From positions 22,607,783-22,671,782 of the forward strand of contig NC_054538.1 of NCBI RefSeq assembly GCF_017654505.1: DNA of 64,000 nucleotides, read 5' to 3'. Source of the stretch: Polyodon spathula. Lineage: Eukaryota; Chordata; Actinopteri; Acipenseriformes; Polyodontidae. Position 1 is the stretch's first letter. The number at the start of each line of letters is the position of its first letter. The notes under the pieces are model-generated. The model did not search any database and was not told where the DNA came from. It saw only the letters and a program-made list of their open reading frames with translations. Both the position numbers and the translations under genes were made by a program. Below are positions 36,313-46,828 of this stretch, in pieces.

Positions 36313-37141
36313 CCCTTTGAGTAGTGAGGTTTAGAATGTTTTGATGGGCCCACTGGAGTGAGTTGATTTTTCATTATTTTTCATATTTACACTCATCACA
36401 TTGATACATTTGTTAGTAGGCCTATTAGCAAAAATTACACAATAAAAAAAAGAAAGCGAGAGAGGTATACATCATATCCACGTAAATACGTGGTGAGGGT
36501 GAAGGCAGTGAGGAAAATGTAGGTCAATGATCCTTGTCACGTTGTCTGTGTTTGGGCGTCTCCTCGACTGGATGACTTCTGCCTTGTGTGATATTTTCTA
36601 GAAGCTGTGAGATGAGGCAGTGCCTGATCTTGCTGAAAGGGATTATTTTTTTAGATGTAGTTTTATGGTGGATGAAGGCGATCAACATGGCCATGTTAAG
36701 CAAGTGGAACAATAACTTTTTGTACCACTTGAGAGACTTTGTTGCATAATTGACAAAACTAAGTTTTCGCTGGACTCCTGTAACTTGACGTTGAATATAA
36801 ATATTCTTCACTGACACACTCGCTGACACCTGATTTAGTAGAAGAATTTAAATCGGAATCAGAATTCAACATAATTTCTAGTACTTCTTTCTCACAAAGG
36901 ATTTTTCGCCGTTGTTGATGTTTTGTGACTGGGTTTGTTGTATGTAATTCCGTAAATATCTGGCAGATGGTACAAGAGACCACTACAAGGTGTTACTAGT
37001 GTTTCAATATTACAGCAGGAGTTTTGTAGACTCAGTAGTTCAAGTTCAAAGCTCAGAATTTGCAAAACATACCGGTACGTTAGTACTCCCTGGGGACCAT
37101 TAATTCAATGACGTACCGGTACGTTCGTACTACTCAAAGGG
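36313..37141 (-). mobile_element. piggyBac internal-deletion derivative, TTAA-flanked
   Basis: Perfect 13-bp terminal repeats CCCTTTGAGTAGT lie at 36313-36325 and inverted at 37129-37141. Each is directly flanked by TTAA (36309-36312 and 37142-37145). The CCC start and TTAA target are diagnostic for piggyBac. Subterminal GTACCGGTACGT palindromes lie at the right end (37072-37124). The 829-bp element retains the beginning and end of a transposase gene on the minus strand. It is inserted in AT-rich sequence with TTTAATCC/GGATTAAA words that may be an older repeat. Confidence 0.9.
36524..36945 (-). pseudogene. piggyBac transposase remnant, N- and C-terminal parts joined
   Basis: On the minus strand the upstream frame (about 36945-36800) reads RRKILCEKEVLEIMLNSDSD and LNSSTKSGVSE, the acidic N-terminus typical of piggyBac transposases. 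About 40 bp later, in another frame, comes QRQVTGVQRKL, then NYATKSLKWYKKLLFHLLNM and AMLIAFIHHK, ending at 36524. This corresponds to the conserved segment near the C-terminus (W.KK..F.LL..A..NA..L...). The catalytic DDD core between them is missing, which fits the 829-bp size against the roughly 2-2.5 kb of autonomous elements. It is non-functional. Confidence 0.8.
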
Positions 37142-37189
37142 TTAAACTTGGATATAATGGAAGCATACCTTGGCTGGATTGAGTTACAG

Positions 37190-38437
37190 TAAAGAGTTCC
37201 ACAAAGAAAAATTAGAGACAGACCGAATCCATTAGAATTTCACAGCGATGAGGAATATTGTATATTTGAGTAAAGGTGAAAAGAAATTGGGACGAAAGTT
37301 GTATATATATTTTTTAGCTTTTGCTGTCGCTGTCTGGCTGCTTCATTCATTTTGTCAATTGCTGCATTGTAGGTTACAGCCTGGTCATTCAAGTAGGGTT
37401 TCAGCTAGAATTTAATATGATCACTTAACAGTCCAGTGCTCACAGAACTCAGGAACTTCTTTTGAATGAGCTCTGCACTGTATGGTTACATCTTCCCTGA
37501 CCTCCTTGGAAGCAAATAATAGCCTATTTTAAATCAATTGCTCTAAAGGAAGTTTTGTGGAGATTCATGACTGTCTTGTGAAATATTGACCAGGTGATGG
37601 TGTACATCAAGAGAGCTATCTTTCTTAAAATGCCCCTTCGGAATTGTTTTTAATGAGGGTAAGTTCCCTTTTAATTCCGAGCACATCTCTAATATTTAGT
37701 CCAGGACTAATATCTTTAAGAACAGCTTCAATGATATCTGTGTCATTGTGACCTTGCTGTAAGCCTGTCAACTTGCTACATCAGATTGGTATATGAAAGT
37801 TGGTCTTTTTGGCCCCTTTCTGGCCAAAAATCTTGAAATCCCTCTTAATAGTCACCTCTGGAATTTCCTTTGCTGGGATGTGTCAGTACAGACAGGGATT
37901 CAGTTTTGCCAGCTCATTTTATTTTGTGTTTTTCACTTAGTCTTCCATGACTGTAGTAGATACTTGGAAAGTCTTTTACAATTTAGAATACTGTCTCTTT
38001 AATTAATTTAATTTAACAATTTCAGACTGAGTTATCTCCTTTGTCTGTCTGAGCTGGCACAGCCTGTGGTTTTAGCTGACTGATGAATGTAAGCAATCCC
38101 AACAGATATTGATGAGCTCTATTCTTTTCCTCTTGTTCCACAACATCGTCTGAAGCTGCATTTATTAATCTCATTAATGCACGTCTGTTTTTTCCCTGAA
38201 TAATGTCATCTCTGCAGCAATCTTCACATTAATAAACACTTCCTTTAACTGGACAAATTACACTTGGATCAGGCTTTCACTTATCCTGTCCTGTAACCCT
38301 TCCAGTTCCAGTGTGAATTCTCAGCAACAGATCACAGTGTAGTTTTCTTTTGTTTCCAAAGTTTGTCTTACAAGAGAAGAAAACGTCTTTCTTTCCTCAG
38401 GCTCATGGGTGTTTCTTCTTCCTGGCTGGCTCGCCAG
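37190..38437 (-). pseudogene. LTR-retrotransposon gag (capsid) relic with primer-binding site
   Basis: Minus-strand reading from 38437 begins next to a TGGCGAGCCAGCCAGG primer-binding-like sequence (about 38434-38419). Broken frames follow with coherent content: VVEQEEKNRAHQYLLGLL (about 38150-38095), VTIKRDFKIFGQKGAKKT (37855-37800), IIEAVLKDISPG and IRDVLGIKRELTL (about 37730-37665), then IQKKFLSSVSTGLLSDHIKF (about 37470-37410), LKPYLNDQAVTY and KMNEAARQRQQKLK. This succession is that of fish Gypsy-type gag proteins, with the capsid major-homology-like block last. Stops and frameshifts interrupt it throughout. The LMBRD1 exon lies between this gag and the pol relic at 31.7-34.2 kb, so the two are separate insertions. 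Confidence 0.6.
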
Positions 38438-38718
38438 TTTTGTTGCACACTTGAAATAGACACCTCAAACATGTTTTGAACAGCACATCTCTTTTTATTC
38501 AACACTGCAGTCACCACCGTTCAGAGCTGAAAAACAATAACAACAAATGCATTTAGTACAGCGCCATAAGGTCTTATTTAAACACATAAAACAAAACAAT
38601 GCAACACTAATATATTCATCACAACTTTACCGGTAACATAAATTACTTAGAGGGGGTTTGCTTAACTGAAAAACAATAACTACAAACACACTTAGTACAG
38701 CACCATTTAGTCAGTCCC
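38438..38718 (-). mobile_element. probable 5' LTR of the gag element
   Basis: On the minus strand this block ends CAAGTGTGCAACA immediately before the AAAC spacer and the TGGCG primer-binding-like sequence. It carries a TTGAATAAAAAG polyadenylation signal about 55 bp upstream of the end and a TTTAAATAAG TATA-like word (about 38574). Inside is a direct repeat of about 50 bp, GCTGAAAAACAATAAC-type at 38526 and 38665. The outer start is not defined; the next repeat begins at 38719. Confidence 0.45.
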
Positions 38719-38944
38719 TGTGGCAGGGTATTTTGTTTATTTTGTGTTGTGTGTTATTTAAAATATATGTATTTGTGCACTATTGTTTTAGGTCAGCAGG
38801 GAAGTTAATTACCTTCACTGCTAGATCACTTCACATGCAGAACGTGCCGGGGCTTGATTGAATTATTAATAAGCCATCAAGCCCCGGCACAGCTGTATAA
38901 AAGAGTGGATCAGCCGCTCATCATGGTTGGGTGTTGTTCAGTAC
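38719..38944 (+). mobile_element. partial LTR, family LTR-A (copy 2)
   Basis: It starts TGTGGCAGGGTATTTTG. It continues with a long hairpin of GTGCCGGGGCTTGAT against ATCAAGCCCCGGCAC (38845-38894), a TATA box CAGCTGTATAAAAG and the GGTTGGGTGTTG region. This is the same order as in the LTRs at 3329 and 62516. It breaks off at 38944, where a CAGTGGTAACG hAT-like end begins, so the 3' half has been lost or displaced. Confidence 0.65.
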
Positions 38945-39420
38945 CAGTGGTAACGTAACCAAAAGTAGTAAAAATCACTTGTTTTTATGTCATGCGACAG
39001 CATTACCTGGGGCTCAAGAAGGATTATGGGTAACAAACATTGAAGGGAAATGTTATGTTACCTATTCCTAAAAATTCAAAAAATGTATACTTATGCCAGG
39101 GTATCTCATTCTTTGGTGTATTGGGCACATGGATTTGGGTTGGTCAGGGCTGCATAATTTGAAGGGGAAAAGTGAAAATGGCCTGGTGTCAGTCTAGAGC
39201 ATGTAAACACCTGCAAAACTGTATAAAGGCACACATTTGATATCTTTGAATTCAGGGCACTCGGAGTAAAAATTCTGTCCTGTGAATACATAACAATGGC
39301 ATCCAAGAAAAACATTGTGTGGAATTTCTTTACCAAGCAGGAGAAAACTGAGTTTGTGCAAACTTTGACAAGGAAATATTTCATTTACACTTATTTAACG
39401 TGCTCCACATTATTTTAATT
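38945..39420 (+). mobile_element. possible hAT 5' end with BED-like leader frame
   Basis: CAGTGGTAACGTAACC starts exactly where the LTR copy ends. At 39296 an ATG opens a 40-codon frame MASKKNIVWNFFTKQEKTEF, stopping at 39418. The VWNFF.K pattern resembles the start of BED zinc-finger domains in hAT transposases, but the zinc-binding cysteines do not follow. It is either a truncated transposase exon or a chance frame; no right end was located. Confidence 0.35.
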
Positions 39421-39574
39421 TTATTTATGTGCTTATTTGCTTTTAAATAAAGACTAGGCCCACTTATTTTATCTTTTTGGTAAGAAACTATATCTCTGCA
39501 TAAATCATTCCGTATTGGAAACCACATAGTTCTTATGAATGAATCACAGAGTTATCACTGACAAACCAAAAGGA

Positions 39575-39895
39575 CATTCTCAAATTAAGGATACGTCCTG
39601 CTAGTAAGGATGTCTTCCCTGAGTGGAGTCTAGACATGGTATTCGAGGCTCTCACTAAGGCCCCGTTTGAGCCTATAAATGCCATAGAGTTGAAATAGAT
39701 CTCTATGAAGACAGCCTTTTTGTTAGCCATTACCTCCACTAAACGTGTTAGTGAGCTACAGCCTCTGTCAGTGCACAGTTACTGTATGCATGTTTGGGAT
39801 AATGGGAACAGGATGTTACACATGAACCTCGCTTTCCTCCCTAAGGTAGATGTAGGTGCTAGGTACACTTTCAGGGCGATCTTGCAGAAACTGTA
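39575..39895 (+). pseudogene. DIRS-like tyrosine recombinase fragment (plus strand)
   Basis: The plus-strand frame reads ILRPASKDVFPEWSLDM, VFEALTKAPFEP, a stop, then SMKTAFLLAITSTKRVSEL and QPLSVHSYCMHVWD, NLAFLPKV. This is the core of the tyrosine recombinase carried by vertebrate DIRS-like retrotransposons, including the KTA.LLAL.S.KRV.EL helix that holds the first catalytic arginine. The matching reverse transcriptase lies on the opposite strand immediately to the right (39915-41865), so this segment is inverted relative to the rest of the element. An in-frame stop near 39696 and the missing C-terminal catalytic residues show it is dead. Confidence 0.75.
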
Positions 39896-39914
39896 AAAAT
39901 AGTTGCTATAGAGC

Positions 39915-41865
39915 AATAAATTGGATCATTAAAAATAGCTCCACTTGTAGGCATACAGTACTCTCATGGAGGAGGCCCTAGCATTCTGCAGTGTACTGCG
40001 TCTGAGATCCCTAAGTTGGACAGACTGTCAAATTCAGGAGCTAGACCCACAGTTGGAGTCTGGCCGGGTTCTGGGTGCCAGAGGGTGCCTCTCGTCTGAC
40101 TGAGGAGATCTATACATAATGGTATCTCCCATGGCTGGCCTATTTAGCAGCTGGCAAAGATTTGTGAACCAAAAGCTTGGGGCCAATAGGAGAACTGTCA
40201 CCCCTTCTCTCTGAACCTTCTCTAGGAAAGCTGGGAGCAATGGTATTGGTGGGAATGCTTAGAAGAGCACTCTGGGCCACTTGTGGGCTAGGGCGTCGAC
40301 GCCTAGTGAACCTCTGCAGTTGGGGAGAACCATAGGGGGCAATGAGTCATCTCTGCCGTGGCAAAGAGATCGACTTGGGCCCACCCGAACCGTTCCAAAA
40401 TGCGCTCTACCACTTGAGGGTGGAGTCACCATTCTGACAGGTGAGGACTCTCCCTGGAGAGAAGCTCCACTGCCCAATTCACACTCATGGAAGATGAACA
40501 GCCCAGAGGGATAGCAAGTGCTTCTATGCCCAGGTCAGTAGTCAAAAGGCTATGTGGTGCAACCCTGGGGACCGAAGTCCTCCCTGGTGGTTCACATATG
40601 CTACTACTGACTCTTCTGGAGCACTAGAGGAAATGCTGGAAAGCAAGGTGAACTACTTGCAGTTCCAGAGTATTTATGTGAGAGAAGTCCAATGACCCGA
40701 CCAGGAACTGCGGACTCCTCTGCCTGCCCAGACCGCACCCCAAACTGAGTTGGTTGCATCTGTCATCACCACCTGACCATTGTGGATCACTTCTATCCTT
40801 ACGCCCTCGCGCAGGTGAGAGGCTTGCCTCCACCAGCATAGGGCTTCCCAGCGTACGTGAGATACTGTCAACCGATGGTGTCTATTGGGTTTGGAGTGTA
40901 GCAGGAAGGCACTGAGCCACGCTTGGATCGAGCGCATGTGTAGCAACCCCAGTTGGATGGCTGATGAAACTGTGGCCATCAGACCCAACAGTTTCTGACA
41001 CAACACCAATTGTACTGTGGACAGTTGTGAATAGCAGCTACTCTGTCGTCCGACAGGTAGGCTCGCATTGTAAGGGAGTCCAGCCGGAGAGTGTTGCAGT
41101 ATCTCCTGTACCGCTTGTCCAAAGGTATGGCTAGGGGAGATAGACGTGTCCAACAGGGCCAACTTGTCAGGATCCGGGAACCTGGCCTGTGACAGCGAAA
41201 TCTATCTGAGAACCACTACATGCCCCACTGGAAAAGGCTGGGGGATCAAAGCTTGCGCTAGTCTGAACACAGAACTGCGCTGTTCCTTCCAGGGAACCTG
41301 GAGGAAGTTGGAGGCTCGCTCCATGGGCACTTGCACCGAGCTCGATGGAGGAGTAACATCAGTCTCTGAGGCTACCTCAAAGCTGGGGCCAGTCTCCTGG
41401 ATCACTTCTTGGACCTCTCTCTCCTGCTGCTCCAAAGAGCCCCCATCCCAGGAAGCCGCAATCGAGATTGCGTCCTGGTTCTCCTTGCTCATTGCTTCGT
41501 CTTGGTCCAAGACATCCTTGATTGTCTGTATGGGTGGGGTTGGTACTGGGGCAGGTGCTGGAGGCGGAGCTGGGGCAGAGGCAGGTACTCGAGAACATGG
41601 GCCATCAGTCTGAGATATTCTTTGCCTGCCTGCTGTGCCTTGTTCACTTACTGCTCCTCTAGGGAGACCTTGAGCGGCTGCAGGCTTGGTGGGCTGAAGC
41701 TTTTGCACAGGATATACCCAGTGATGGGCTGGAAGACAGGTGGAGGAGGGGGGAGGATGGGGCACCCAATGCTGTAGAGGGCTCAGCTGAGCTGGCTGAT
41801 GAAGCCTCTCCTGTGAACTCTGCAAGCCTCCTGTGCAGGGTCCGAGGCTGGGACGCTGCACAGAT
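39915..41865 (-). pseudogene. DIRS-like retrotransposon: gag, RT/RNase H, start of recombinase (minus strand)
   Basis: From 41865 downwards a proline-rich gag-like frame (41861-41202) includes PASAPAPPPAPAPVPTPP. After about 40 bp comes ALLDTSISPSHTFGQAV, a gag motif of fish DIRS elements. The frame then jumps directly into the end of RT and RNase H: LLGLMATVSSAIQLGLLHMR, VVMTDATNSVWGAVWAG (RNase H first Asp), HINTLELQVVHLAFQHFL, then DALAHKWP, REGVTVLLLAPSFW and, near 39990-39925, the RMLGPPP..RVLYAYKWSYF start of the recombinase N-terminal domain. The RT palm with its YXDD-type box is deleted. Several frameshifts are present. The recombinase core continues on the other strand at 39575. Confidence 0.75.
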
Positions 41866-42582
41866 CGAGCAAGAATGTCCTAAGGTGGAGGAGACGTGCT
41901 GATTCCCTAGAACAAACTCTTCTGGTCCCCTATATACCTTCCTGTATTATTATTGCCATTTTCCTGATGACCCTTTTATTTATTTACAAACACAACTTTT
42001 AAAATATAGTATTCAAAGCTCCTGGGATTGTATTACAAAATGTCTGAAATGTTTTTATTGGTAAATATGTTTTCTCAATCTCCTTTTGAGTAAAATTAAT
42101 CCACAGTTATTACAAATAAGCAACAAGTGACATGCTTCTCAGTCTGCTGTGCTCTTAACAGACACTAGTCTTACGCCATAACTTTTGGTGAAATTGAGGT
42201 CAACTTCCAGCTTGACCGTTTTCGATTTCTTTCAATTTGTAATGTGGAATGTATTTGATGAAACCATTGCATGCATAATGTTTTGTAATTTATGCTATTG
42301 GAATTTTTGCTTCAACCAGATGCTTCTGAATAAGAAATATGTGGATTTTGAGCCTTTGGTCCCTGTCATGTGTTTCAAGAATGAGTAACCATCCTTTAGG
42401 CACAGTAGGTTACTATGACTTTTCCAATTTCAACAAGACGATCTGCATAGACATTTGTTATATGATTGTATTTTACTCTGGAAAAGAGTTACGATGATGT
42501 ACTTTTCATGGCAGTGTACAATTAATGTACATCTTGTTTGTTATCTTGGAGTACTTGCTTTGTGTAACAAATAAATAAAATA

Positions 42583-42698
42583 CAGTGCTCCCTCACTATA
42601 ACACGGGTCTCGGGGGACACCCAATCTGAGCGTTATAACCAAAGAGCGTTATGTCCGAGGCGTGTTGTAACCGAGAACCTTGTAGCGTGGGAGCACTG
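42583..42698. mobile_element. 116-bp Tigger/pogo-type MITE
   Basis: It has inverted ends CAGTGCTCCCTCACTATAAC (left) and CAGTGCTCCCACGCTACAAG (right, reverse-complemented), flanked by TA at 42581-42582 and 42699-42700. CAGT..TCCCTC starts with TA duplication are typical of pogo/Tigger miniature elements. The interior repeats GAGCGTTAT and CGAGG words symmetrically, and there is no coding content. Confidence 0.85.
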
Positions 42699-42962
42699 TA
42701 CTTGTTCTATGTAACCTATTTGCCATGATTCTTGTGATGAAGTCAGTTTATTTGATGGGCTGAAATTCAAGTATAAGTGTCTGTACATAATATATTAGTC
42801 AAACCACTAGTTAAATAAACAGCAGCTGGTGACACATAACAACCTTCTTGCTACTATAAGCAGTTTGGTTTTGTTTAGTGCTCAAACAGCTGTAAATTCA
42901 CTGATCTGCTATGTTCAAAATTTTAACATATAAAGTAAACCTCTTCTTTTCTCCCATAAAAG

Positions 42963-43025
42963 AGAGGGCTATGAGCAATGGCACAAGAGACCAGATTGAG
43001 GACACTGTATTATATGAATTTTGTA
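42963..43025 (+). pseudogene. LMBRD1: LMBRD1 exon 3, altered
   Basis: After a pyrimidine-rich acceptor (CTCTTCTTTTCTCCC, then ATAAAAG) the frame reads RAMSNGTRDQIEDTVLYEFC and ends on A, followed by the donor GTAGGT (43026). This is the short LMBRD1 exon encoding the luminal loop and the start of the next membrane segment. The family form is W-A-x-x-N..RxQIEDTVLYGYY, ending in the same codon phase. Here the leading Trp is Arg, and GYY has become EFC, a Gly-to-Glu change at the start of a membrane helix. The acceptor-proximal bases also look one base short. Splice phase to the exon at 63212 is preserved (A plus CA gives Thr). Confidence 0.8.
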
Positions 43026-45239
43026 GTAGGTATTTTCCTTTTATTTTTTTGAAACATTTATAAAATGTAATGTGCTGGATAGAATCTCAAACAGAAGTCT
43101 ACAGAACAGGGATAGAATGAGCTCTGTTTTTCATGGAGCACTTTAGTCTTTATGCCCATGCATTCATTGTCTTCTATTTAAGACTGACTGCAAGGTGCCT
43201 ACTGCCAGTTGTTCAGAATACATTTGAATACAATTGTTTAAAGAGAAAATATATCCATTAAAAGAAAAAAAAAAGTTGAAATAAAAACAATTGGAGTCCT
43301 AGCACAATACATTGGTCCCTGAAATCAGGGAAGAGAGTCTTAACTGTATTGTTGCTTGTTGCCATGCTGCACAAAATGTAGATTAGTGGACCTGCAATAT
43401 TCTTACAGTGATTGTTGCTAACAAAATAATTCCACAAATCATACACGTTTTGTTACTTAGGTCTCAAATGTGCTTTTTTGAAAGAAACATGTGTTATAGC
43501 AAACATTTAATTTAAATGTAATACACATCTTGTACAAAACTAGGTTAAAGAAAGCTCCCAGTTTCCTTGCCTTACTCACAGGGAATATATTACATTTACC
43601 CTTGTGAAGTGCACATTTACAGTGAGATCTATATAACAAATGGGAGTGTTATATAGATGTTATAAAAATTAAGATGTATGCAGTTATTTTGTTAGCTATA
43701 ATCATTTTATTTCAATGGGGCCATTTTAAAACTGTCAAACTTTAGTTTGCTTTTATATTTTTCTTTATTCTATACACATCTCTCTGGAGGTTGATACAGT
43801 CACTTGCTGCAAAGACAGATGTTCCTGTAAAGCACCCTGGCAGTGTTCTAATAGGATGCATTTGTTCCAGAATGTTAAACTCATATGAAACAAGCTCCAT
43901 TCCACCTGAGATTGGCCAATCAAGAAAATAACTTTCACGGACTTAATAAATTGTCAGGATTAGCTTTGACAGACATACTTTATAAGTATATAACTTTACT
44001 GACCCTATTGCTCTTGTTTTCTTGACAGATAAAAATGATTTTGTACTTGAGTTAACAATGTCCCAATCAGTGGTCCGGATATTAATTCACTTAAAGAAAA
44101 TACTTGTTTACTCTACTAAGACTGGAGAATACCTAATTAATTGCATTGAATGTCCTCCAAGCTGTTATATTTGATGTAAAACAAGTTATAAAATCCACTT
44201 GTCAGGTGATGTAACCTTGCCTCAAAACATACTTGAGGGATTAAAGTTTAAATAAATGTTGATAAGGGTAGACAGCAAAGGGGGGACTTGTTTGCTGTAA
44301 AAATAAATAAATAAATAAACAAATAACTTATAGATACATTAGACATTGATAAATTCCCCTTGTTATTAAATAACATACTGCTTGGGGCCACCAAAAACTG
44401 AAGATTCTGGAACTACTATAGTGCTGAACCATCATGAATATCCTCTCCAACCATTTCAAATGTTGATGTACTACCTTTGCTTTCCCTTTTCCATTTAACC
44501 TCCACTGTCCTTAGCAAAATTGGACATGGATCAATCTGAAGCCATAAACTTAGTGTGAGCTCTGCAGTAGCTGGCAGGCATTTAGATGACTTATTTTCAA
44601 AAATATATTGTATATGTGCTCAAGATTTAATGAAACTAGGAGCTGTATTTTGAGGGGGAAGAAAAAGCAAGAAACTGTGTAGTTTTTATTTTAATGTAGG
44701 ATAGAAATACCATTAATGTAGGATAGAAATACCTCGCCTTACACTGTATATTTTTTGGCTGACTGTGCCGAGCAGGTGTATAAATACTAAAGAGCTAGAG
44801 TATTGTTCCACTCAAGGCATACAGGAGATTTTTATTTTTAAGATTAGTATTATAAGAGCAGGCATAATAATAAAGTACCAAGAAGTTATGATCATGTTAT
44901 AAAACCCTTTTTTAAAAAAAAAAAAGTCTTAAAATATGTATAAACTTTTTTTTACAAGCAAAACAAAACATAGATTGCTCAGTGTTAAAGTCAAAACATG
45001 CAGTTCTTTGACAACATATACAGAATGCTGTGCTATATTCTTAAAAATAATCAGCCCTAGTTTATTTCCCACAATTCTGTGAAAATAGAGTCTTTAATGT
45101 AGCCTGTGCTTGTTTTTATTTATATTCTTACCTAGTATTAACTTAATTAACAAAATTACTTCGTGGCCTTAGTATTGTGGTGAGAATTGAAAATATTTTG
45201 TTCATTTTTTTTTTAAATAATTTTTAGGATATGCAAATA

Positions 45240-45412
45240 TTTTAAATGCTGAGCTGCTGCACCCTGGGACTGCTGCTATAGGCTCGACCGCTAGAGTGAG
45301 TTTGAACTACAACTCATGAAGTCTGCATTGTTTTTTATTGTATCTTGTAAAGCACTTTGTGATGTTGGACCACTATGAAAGGCGCTGTATAACAATAGAT
45401 TGATTGATTGAA
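45240..45412 (+). mobile_element. SINE/LINE 3' tail shared with 2706-2945
   Basis: TTGTATCTTGTAAAGCACTTTG, then TGGACCACTATGAAAGGCGC and TGTATAACAAT, ending in (GATT)n, match the reverse complement of 2712-2775. The upstream 90 bp (CTGCACCCTGGGACTGC, CGACCGCTAGAGTG) is its body, not recognised further. Confidence 0.65.
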
Positions 45413-45564
45413 GGTACCAGGAATAATAGGATTTTCTCATCTATAGCTTGGTCTGTGATAAATGCACATTCCAAGTTGAAGTATAATACAAGTAAAAAAT
45501 CATATGATCTTCACCAGATTAAAAATGGGACTAGTGCTTAGAGAGAAAATGTAATCTTTGGTTT

Positions 45565-45790
45565 TAACTGGTCCAGTGGTTAGAGAAAATGACTTATTAC
45601 CAGGAGGTTCCCAGTTCAATCCCAACTTAGCCGGCGACTCACTGTGTGTGAACCTGAGCAGGTCACTTACCTCCTTGTACTCCATCCTTCAGATGAGACG
45701 TACAACCAAGGTCCTGTTGTAAATGACTCTGCAGCAGCTAGTCTTTGTAAGTCACTTTGGATGAAAGCATCTGCTAAATGATAAATTAAT
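45565..45790 (+). mobile_element. tRNA-derived V-SINE-like element
   Basis: An A-box-like GGTCCAGTGGTTAGAG (45570) and a B-box-like CAGTTCAATCCC (45612) form a tRNA-related head. A core with GACTCACTGTGTGTGAACC and TTCAGATGAGACGTACAACC follows. The conserved tail is TAAGTCACTTTGGATGAAAG and CATCTGCTAAATGATAAAT. This tail is shared by fish V-SINE/HE1-type families and L2-like LINEs. Confidence 0.8.
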
Positions 45791-46828
45791 AATGTGTGCA
45801 TTTCACTGAAAATACACAATTAGACATTGCTTACAGTTTGAAAAGATCAATAGAAAGTATGTAATGCATATGTAACTTAAACCTTTTGCAATACTAAGAA
45901 AAGTTTTTATCCTACCAGGAATTGTGGATTGTAATGCTTTCTGTATCTTTTACAAACATATAGTTTTACAACAAGAAATTATACCCTGCTTTAAATACGC
46001 CATTTTTGTTTAAATAATAATATATTTTTGAGGCTATACAGAATTACACTAAAACACGTGGGAAGCTGCTGAGGGAATAATCAATTATTTAATCAATTAT
46101 TTCTCATTCTTTTGTTCACTACTCTTCTGTTCCCCTGCTAGTGTCGGAACTAAACATAAAACTTTTACCAAGAAATGTACTTCATGTCTGCTGGATTTGT
46201 AGAACTGTTGCAGTCAATCAAAGCACATGATAAAAGTTAACATAAAAATACACACAAAACTAACATAATATGCAAACTGTGTTAAACTATATAGCAGAAG
46301 CCCCAAAGGGCAATCATGCACTTTTCTTTCTGAGTCAGAAAACTTAACAACTTGATTTGCAGAAGTACAAACATTAGTATACTATGCTCCAAGACTGAAA
46401 TTTATGTTAATTGTGCATGGATGCTTCTGAATTACCTATAAACTATAGCTTTTTAAAAAATGTCTCAAGATTAAGAATGTGTCCAGTTAAATGCTATTGC
46501 TTGAAGTGAACAGGAAAGGTTGCCGTGTTACAGTTCAGCAGAGCTGCTGAGAGCAGATCTTGTCTACAAGATGAAAATGTTATTGTACAAAGCATTATCC
46601 TTGTAGCATTTTTTCCCTTTGTTGGTTTTACATAATTTCATATTTCTGCTTAAAGCATTTTTATTAATGCTTTCTGCAGCTGGTGTATCATATCACCAGT
46701 AGATGGTGGTCAAGTACTTTTTAAATATAATAATCAGCTTTGTGTTCCAACCATGAAAATTGACTGTTGTGTAATTAGTATATATCTTTTTAACTTATAA
46801 ATATATTTTTTAATTGCAGCATTACTTT

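Noticed and set aside
31747..38437. A single large LTR retrotransposon from gag (37-38 kb) to LTR (31.25 kb)
   Set aside because: LMBRD1 exon 2 with its splice acceptor lies between gag and pol, and the LTR sequences differ.
41377..41598. Second minus-strand frame in the gag region
   Set aside because: It is a shadow of the proline-rich frame 41202-41861 in another frame.
40281..41777. Several plus-strand open frames across the DIRS region
   Set aside because: They overlap the minus-strand gag and RNase H blocks, which carry recognisable motifs; the plus-strand frames show none.
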